Shown: positions 6,145-10,054 of the stretch, piece by piece
Layout of the letters: each line of letters opens with the position of its first letter
Numbering within the stretch: position 1 is the stretch's first letter
NCBI GenBank assembly: GCA_031282485.1
Contig: JAITDQ010000283.1
Location: forward strand, 1-10,054
Source of the DNA: Tannerella sp.
GTDB lineage: Bacteria; Bacteroidota; Bacteroidia; Bacteroidales; Tannerellaceae
DNA: 10,054 nt
Reading direction: 5' to 3'
Translations under genes and position numbers: made by a program
Notes under the pieces: model-generated
Told to the model about the DNA's origin: nothing
Database searches by the model: none
The model's input: the letters and a program-made list of their open reading frames with translations, nothing else

Positions 6145-6777
6145 ATGGAAGAAAAAAAAATAAAACTGAGAGTACAGGGACTCACAAACAGCCAGATACA
6201 GTCAGGCGCATACGCTTTGGTTCTGGCCGAAGACGGGCCGAGACGCATACCTGTTATCATCGGAATGTTTGAAGCGCAGTCTATCGCACTGGCGCTTGAA
6301 GAACTGACGCCCCCGCGCCCGCTTACCCACGATTTGTTCATGGGATTTATCAAATCGGCCGGCTTTAGAATGAAAGAGGTGTTTATAAACAAATTTGACG
6401 ACGGGGTGTTTTATTCGGAAATAACGCTGACCGACGCAACACGTGAAATACGTCTGGACTCGCGGCCTTCCGATGCGATTGCACTTGCCCTGCGGTATAA
6501 CTGCAACATCTATACGACGGAAGCAATCATGAGGAAATGCGGTATCGTCATTGACGAAAACATTCGCGACGAGGAACACGAAATGGAGCCTTTGCCCGAA
6601 GAGCTTACTCCGGATGATTTACAGGATATCGCCAAACTGCAAAAACAGCTGCGCATACTGAAAAAGAAAGACCTCCGGGAGCGCATAGCAAAAGCCGTGT
6701 CCGAAGAAAATTACGAATTTGCGAAAATATATAAGGACGAATTATTGCGCAGGGAAGAAGAGCGCAGAAAAGGTTAA
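6145..6777 (+). CDS. Bifunctional nuclease (BFN/DUF151) family protein with C-terminal UVR motif
   Basis: The product has 210 residues from ATG 6145. The frame is open further upstream (ATG 6100), but that would overlap the previous gene by 38 bp, and the family alignment begins at MEEKKIKLRVQGLT. Residues about 5-140 form the BFN domain: IPVIIGMFEAQSIALALE (35-52), the Pro-rich LTPPRPLTHDL, and the signature DSRPSDAIALALR (105-117). A linker rich in acidic residues leads to a UvrB/UvrC-type motif at about 177-205 (ERIAKAVSEENYEFAKIYKDEL), a helical hairpin used for protein-protein contact. DUF151 proteins have been reported with DNase/RNase activity in plants and occur as BFN-UVR fusions in Bacteroidota; the cellular role in bacteria is unclear. 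It is predicted cytosolic. It lies 10 bp before rsmE, so the two are surely cotranscribed. Confidence 0.9.
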   Translation: MEEKKIKLRVQGLTNSQIQSGAYALVLAEDGPRRIPVIIGMFEAQSIALALEELTPPRPLTHDLFMGFIKSAGFRMKEVFINKFDDGVFYSEITLTDATREIRLDSRPSDAIALALRYNCNIYTTEAIMRKCGIVIDENIRDEEHEMEPLPEELTPDDLQDIAKLQKQLRILKKKDLRERIAKAVSEENYEFAKIYKDELLRREEERRKG

Positions 6778-6787
6778 CGTCACAGGA

Positions 6788-7498
6788 ATGGAACATCTGT
6801 TTTATGCGCCCGATATTGCATCCGTCCCGGAATTACCCGAAGATGAATCACAGCACTGCGCCCGCGTATTACGACTTAAAGCCGGAGACCGTATAGCCGT
6901 CACCGACGGCAAAGGTTTTCTGTACGAGGCTCGTTTGGTCGATGCGCATCCCGGGCATTGCCGTATCGACATCACGGAAAGGGTGAAACAAAAACCTTTG
7001 TGGAACTTCGATGTCCACATTGCCGTATCGCCGGCAAAAAACATGGACAGAATGGAATGGTTCGTCGAGAAAGCGACCGAAATAGGGATAAACAGGATAA
7101 CCTGCCTGCGTTGCCGTTATTCGGAACGGCGCGAAATTAAATTGCAGCGACTGTACAGGATTGCAGTCAGCGCTATGAAACAGTCGCAGAAAACCGTGCT
7201 TCCCGAAATAAACGAAATCATGGATTTCCAAAAATTCATCCTGCACAACACCGCGGACACGGGCGGATATAAAATGATCGGACATTGCTCCGACGGCGAA
7301 AAAAAATTAATAAAAGATATATACAGACCGGGCAAAAATGCTCTTATACTGATCGGCCCGGAAGGGGATTTCAGCAGTGAGGAAATAGACGCGGCCTTAT
7401 CGGCGGGATTTTCTCCGGTTTCGTTAGGCGAAAGCCGTTTGCGTTCGGAAACGGCCGCATTAGTTGCCTGTCACACAATTCATGTTTTAAACCAATAA
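6788..7498 (+). CDS. rsmE: 16S rRNA (uracil(1498)-N(3))-methyltransferase RsmE
   Basis: The product has 236 residues from ATG 6788, preceded by ACAGGA close to the start. The in-frame ATG at 6719 is rejected because it lies inside the nuclease gene and the family begins at MEHLFYAPDI. RsmE methylates N3 of U1498 in 16S rRNA using S-adenosylmethionine, in the assembled 30S subunit. Residues about 1-70 form the PUA-like RNA-binding domain (ESQHCARVLRLKAGDRIAVTDG). The rest is a SPOUT methyltransferase domain with a C-terminal trefoil knot: KNMDRMEWFVEKATEIGI, then IGPEGDFSSEEI (IGPEGDF at 189-195), and LGESRLRSETAAL (213-225), the two knot motifs that bind the cofactor. Length and motif order are normal for the family. 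It sits between the nuclease gene (10 bp) and the Wzi-like gene (11 bp). Confidence 0.96.
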   Translation: MEHLFYAPDIASVPELPEDESQHCARVLRLKAGDRIAVTDGKGFLYEARLVDAHPGHCRIDITERVKQKPLWNFDVHIAVSPAKNMDRMEWFVEKATEIGINRITCLRCRYSERREIKLQRLYRIAVSAMKQSQKTVLPEINEIMDFQKFILHNTADTGGYKMIGHCSDGEKKLIKDIYRPGKNALILIGPEGDFSSEEIDAALSAGFSPVSLGESRLRSETAALVACHTIHVLNQ

Positions 7499-7509
7499 TA
7501 ATAACGAGT

Positions 7510-8988
7510 ATGAAATATTTTAAATACATATTGATTTTAGCTTTAACATCAGGCATGAAGCCATGCCTGTCACAAAACAGCAGCTCATACGGGTCAACGG
7601 ATTACCGCATTGAGGCGTTCGGTTCGGCCACAAAAGGCGGTTATACGCCATTCTGGATTGCCGGCAACCGGTATGGAACCGTTCCGTTAGACGCCGGCAA
7701 CGGATACCTGCGTGCCGGGACATTCCACAACCGGGCGGCCGGGAAAAATATACGCTGGGGCGCGGGGCTGGACGTCATCGCAAGTTCGCCGCGTTATCGT
7801 CATGTTTACATTCAACAAATATATGTGGAAGCAGGATATAAATGGCTCAGCATGACGATCGGCAGTAAGGAAAATTACACCTCTCTGTGGGATAAAAACC
7901 TGAGCAGCGGCGATATGGTTTTTTCCGCCAATGCCCGCCCCATGCCGGAAATAAATATTTACACCCCGCAGTTCACGGCCGTTCCGGGTACGAACGGATT
8001 CCTGCAATTCCGGGGAAATTTTGCCGTAGGACGCTCTTTCGATACGGATTACCTGAAACAGTTAAAAAACAACCTGCATTATATCGAAAACGTGTTATGG
8101 CATCATAAATCTTTACACATACGACTGCTGGACACTCATCATAATTTCCCCCTGACGGCGACACTCGGAGTTCGCCACCATGCCCAGTGGGGGGGCGTAT
8201 CCACGAATCCCGCCGAAGGAGTTCAGCCTCATTCGATAAAAGATTTCGTACGCATCATTATGGGAAGATCCGGGGGCGACGACGCATCCCTGTCGGCACA
8301 GGTAAATGTTTTGGGTAATCATTACGGGAGTTATGACCTGAATTTCGGATATCTTTCTCCCCTGTTTGACATTCATTTATACAAACAGCACTTCTTCGAC
8401 GACATGTCGGGAGTAGAATTATTCAACCTTCCGGACGGTTTATACGGCGTTCAGGTTGACATTTCGGATTTTCCCCTCATAAACAAAGTCGTCTTCGAAT
8501 ATCTTTACACGAAAAATCAAAGCGGCCCTGCACATTATATTATATACGACCACAGCGCATATCCCGGTTACGGCGGCGGAAGTGACGAATACTACAATAA
8601 CGGGGAATATACTACGGGCGTTTCCTATTTCAACCGGAGTCTCGGTTCGCCGTTAATCACCTCTCCCGAATACAATAAGGACGGGCGCATCGGCTTCAAA
8701 AACAATCGCATACAGGCATGGCATATCGGCATTGACGGGTATTTATCCGGGCAAGTTGCATATCGCGTCCTGATGACAAATGCCGAAGGCTGGGGTACGC
8801 CGATCAGGCCGTTCCGGAAGAAAACAAACGACTTCACCTGTGCAGTGAAAATATCATACTGCCACCCGCGTCTGGAAGGCTGGCTTTTTTCGGGAGAGAT
8901 CGGAGCCGACCGGGGCTCGCTTTACGGCAATAATTCGGGCGTCGCAATATCAATAAGCAAAACAGGTCTTATCAAAGCTTGGAAATAA
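7510..8988 (+). CDS. Wzi-family capsule assembly / outer-membrane beta-barrel protein
   Basis: The 492-residue product has a Sec signal peptide (MKYFKYILILALTSGMKPCLS, cleavage before Gln22). The mature part is full of alternating aromatic/hydrophobic strands joined by Gly/Asn/Asp-rich turns, as in an 18-stranded outer-membrane barrel. Segments such as TDYRIEAFGSATKGGYTPFWI, YIQQIYVEAGYKWLSMTIGSKE and GYLSPLFDIHLYKQHFFDD fit the Caps_assemb_Wzi family. In enterobacteria Wzi is a surface lectin that anchors group 1 capsule; the Bacteroidota members are widespread and not always beside capsule genes, as here, so attachment of capsule or other exopolysaccharide is an inference. No other capsule gene lies in the window. 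It is the last gene of the cluster, 11 bp after rsmE, and is followed by a large inverted repeat that may end transcription. I chose the first ATG because it begins the signal peptide. Confidence 0.85.
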   Translation: MKYFKYILILALTSGMKPCLSQNSSSYGSTDYRIEAFGSATKGGYTPFWIAGNRYGTVPLDAGNGYLRAGTFHNRAAGKNIRWGAGLDVIASSPRYRHVYIQQIYVEAGYKWLSMTIGSKENYTSLWDKNLSSGDMVFSANARPMPEINIYTPQFTAVPGTNGFLQFRGNFAVGRSFDTDYLKQLKNNLHYIENVLWHHKSLHIRLLDTHHNFPLTATLGVRHHAQWGGVSTNPAEGVQPHSIKDFVRIIMGRSGGDDASLSAQVNVLGNHYGSYDLNFGYLSPLFDIHLYKQHFFDDMSGVELFNLPDGLYGVQVDISDFPLINKVVFEYLYTKNQSGPAHYIIYDHSAYPGYGGGSDEYYNNGEYTTGVSYFNRSLGSPLITSPEYNKDGRIGFKNNRIQAWHIGIDGYLSGQVAYRVLMTNAEGWGTPIRPFRKKTNDFTCAVKISYCHPRLEGWLFSGEIGADRGSLYGNNSGVAISISKTGLIKAWK

Positions 8989-9004
8989 CAGCCGGATATA
9001 TTTC

Positions 9005-9099
9005 GCGTGGGATGGTTTTGTGTATAAACAAATTACGAATTACGACGGGTTACTCGTAATTCGTAATTAATTTCGCTTGTGCACAAAACCATGCCGCGC
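9005..9099. repeat. Long nested inverted repeat between convergent genes
   Basis: An inner perfect 15-bp stem pairs AATTACGAATTACGA (9031-9045) with its complement at 9054-9068 around an 8-base loop (CGGGTTAC). An outer stem pairs 9005-9027 with 9077-9099. Of those 23 positions 19 are Watson-Crick, three are G-T wobbles, and one is a G-G mismatch; the best stretch is ATGGTTTTGTG against CACAAAACCAT. The stems are separated by a 3/8-base asymmetric internal loop. The whole could be a bidirectional transcription barrier between the converging wzi-like and TlpA-like genes, or a MITE-like element. There is no clear T-tract and no convincing target-site duplication, so neither is certain. The inner arm is itself a tandem AATTACG repeat, akin to the AATTAAA repeat at 956-976. 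Confidence 0.85.
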
Positions 9100-9182
9100 A
9101 CAGTATAATTCCACAGCCCGGGTCAATGTTTATTTATGGCGGCTTCTTCCTGTGTAACGTCGGGGCGTTCGGTCGTTGATGA

Positions 9183-10054
9183 TTATTCGGCAATCAATTC
9201 GTTTATTTTATTTTCCAGTTCTTTCCCGCGCAGATTTTTTGCTATAATTATTCCGTCGGGATCGAGCAGGAAAGTGGTCGGATAACCGTATACATTATAT
9301 TTTTGTGTAATGGTGTTGACTTCGTCCGACAATATTTGCGTCCATGTAATGCCGTATTTTTCTATCATGCTTTCCAACGCATCCGGTGTACTGCTGCCAA
9401 CGATCCCGATGATCTCAACTTTGGATTTGTCCATGTTTTCATACATCGTTTTCAGATGCGGCAGTTCCTCCATACAGGGACCGCACCACACTGCCCAAAA
9501 GTCAATAAACAGATACTTCCCTTTGTAGTTATCCAGTGTAACATCGGCTTTCGACTTGAAGTCCTGCCCTTCAAACGGAATGGCCTTGAAACCTTTTTGT
9601 GTGGAGTAGAGTTGGTTTTTGGGCAAATCCGTTTTTTTCAGGATCATCACATTCCTGTTTAAGTTAATGCCCTTGTATGCATACACTTCTTCACCGAAAG
9701 CCAGATATTCATTTTCCGAAATCATATCATCCCTTGAAACTTTTTTCCCGTTCTTCAAGCTGTCGTCCATCGGGATAAGATTTGTTTTGTGGTATGACAA
9801 ATTCGTGAAACCACCGGAGATCGCAAATTCTTTTCCTTTAAATGTAGTGCTTGCATATTGTGAAAAATTACACATCCACAAATTGTATGGTTGCACGCGG
9901 GCAATGAATAACGCAACATTGTCCCGCACAATCCGGTTATTGGATAAACGCTCGTAAGTTACCGGAATCAAGTTATTCAATGCCAGTGAATCGCTGAAAT
10001 CACTGTTTAAATCAAATGCTACCGGGGTGAATATGGCGTCATCGCCGAAATCAA
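9183..10054 (-). CDS. TlpA-like thiol:disulfide oxidoreductase, 5'-truncated
   Basis: The frame runs open off the right window edge, so the N-terminus, including any signal peptide, is missing; 289 residues are visible. A TTG at 9980 is only an internal leucine codon and not a believable start. The first about 165 visible residues (AFDLNSDFSDSLALNNLIPVT onward) are an N-terminal domain of the kind that precedes thioredoxin in Bacteroidota periplasmic proteins, without a clear name. Then comes a thioredoxin/AhpC-TSA domain: KYLFIDFWAVWCGPCMEELP with the redox motif WCGPC (9488-9474), IIGIVGSSTPDALES, and the cis-Pro segment YGYPTTFLLDPDG. Such proteins reduce disulfides in exported proteins or work in cytochrome c maturation and oxidative stress. 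The DNA is visibly richer in A and T than the left half of the window. It converges on the wzi-like gene and is probably transcribed with genes beyond the edge. Confidence 0.88.
   Translation of the reverse strand, partial: DFGDDAIFTPVAFDLNSDFSDSLALNNLIPVTYERLSNNRIVRDNVALFIARVQPYNLWMCNFSQYASTTFKGKEFAISGGFTNLSYHKTNLIPMDDSLKNGKKVSRDDMISENEYLAFGEEVYAYKGINLNRNVMILKKTDLPKNQLYSTQKGFKAIPFEGQDFKSKADVTLDNYKGKYLFIDFWAVWCGPCMEELPHLKTMYENMDKSKVEIIGIVGSSTPDALESMIEKYGITWTQILSDEVNTITQKYNVYGYPTTFLLDPDGIIIAKNLRGKELENKINELIAE

Noticed and set aside
9005..9099. Insertion sequence or confirmed MITE
   Set aside because: There is no transposase and no clear target-site duplication; only a genome-wide copy search could support a mobile origin.

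Overview
The window looks like a chromosomal segment of a Bacteroidales-type bacterium (phylum Bacteroidota). This rests on two promoters matching the Bacteroides-style signature (TTTG, 19-20 bp spacer, TAnnTTTG), genes with poor Shine-Dalgarno sequences, and families typical of that group: a DUF5106-like thioredoxin-fold protein, a DUF6807 lipoprotein, a Tat-exported Gfo/Idh/MocA protein and a Wzi-type outer-membrane protein. No tRNA, rRNA, CRISPR array, transposase or phage gene was seen. Family names come from reading the proteins by eye, not from searches.

Layout. (1) 1-2134, plus strand: two tandem paralogous right-handed beta-helix proteins, the first cut by the window edge. They are separated by 40 bp that hold an AATTAAA microrepeat. 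(2) 2135-2484: a 350 bp gene-free stretch between convergent genes. It is packed with dyad symmetries, most notably four palindromes spaced exactly 22 bp centre to centre. (3) 2485-4857, minus strand: a two-gene operon of a Tat-dependent Gfo/Idh/MocA oxidoreductase followed 9 bp later by a DUF6807 (PmoA-like) lipoprotein. It ends in an intrinsic terminator that overlaps the last stop codon. (4) 4858-5195: a divergent promoter region with one recognisable promoter in each direction. (5) 5196-8988, plus strand: a tight four-gene cluster of DUF5106-like thioredoxin-fold protein, bifunctional nuclease with C-terminal UVR motif, 16S rRNA methyltransferase RsmE, and Wzi-family outer-membrane barrel, with gaps of only 7-11 bp. 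(6) 8989-9182: a convergent intergenic region dominated by a long nested inverted repeat. (7) 9183 to the window end, minus strand: the C-terminal part of a TlpA-like thiol:disulfide oxidoreductase in visibly AT-richer DNA.

How the genes may work together. The left half (beta-helix pair, Gfo/Idh/MocA protein, DUF6807) consists of predicted exported proteins of types often associated with carbohydrate or glycan modification, so a small accessory sugar-processing locus is a reasonable inference. No SusC/SusD pair, sulfatase or classical glycoside hydrolase is present to name a substrate. The right half mixes a ribosome-modification enzyme with envelope proteins behind one promoter, which looks like a core-genome cluster. 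The least explained structures are non-coding: the 22-bp palindrome array at 2244-2330 and the nested inverted repeat at 9005-9099.
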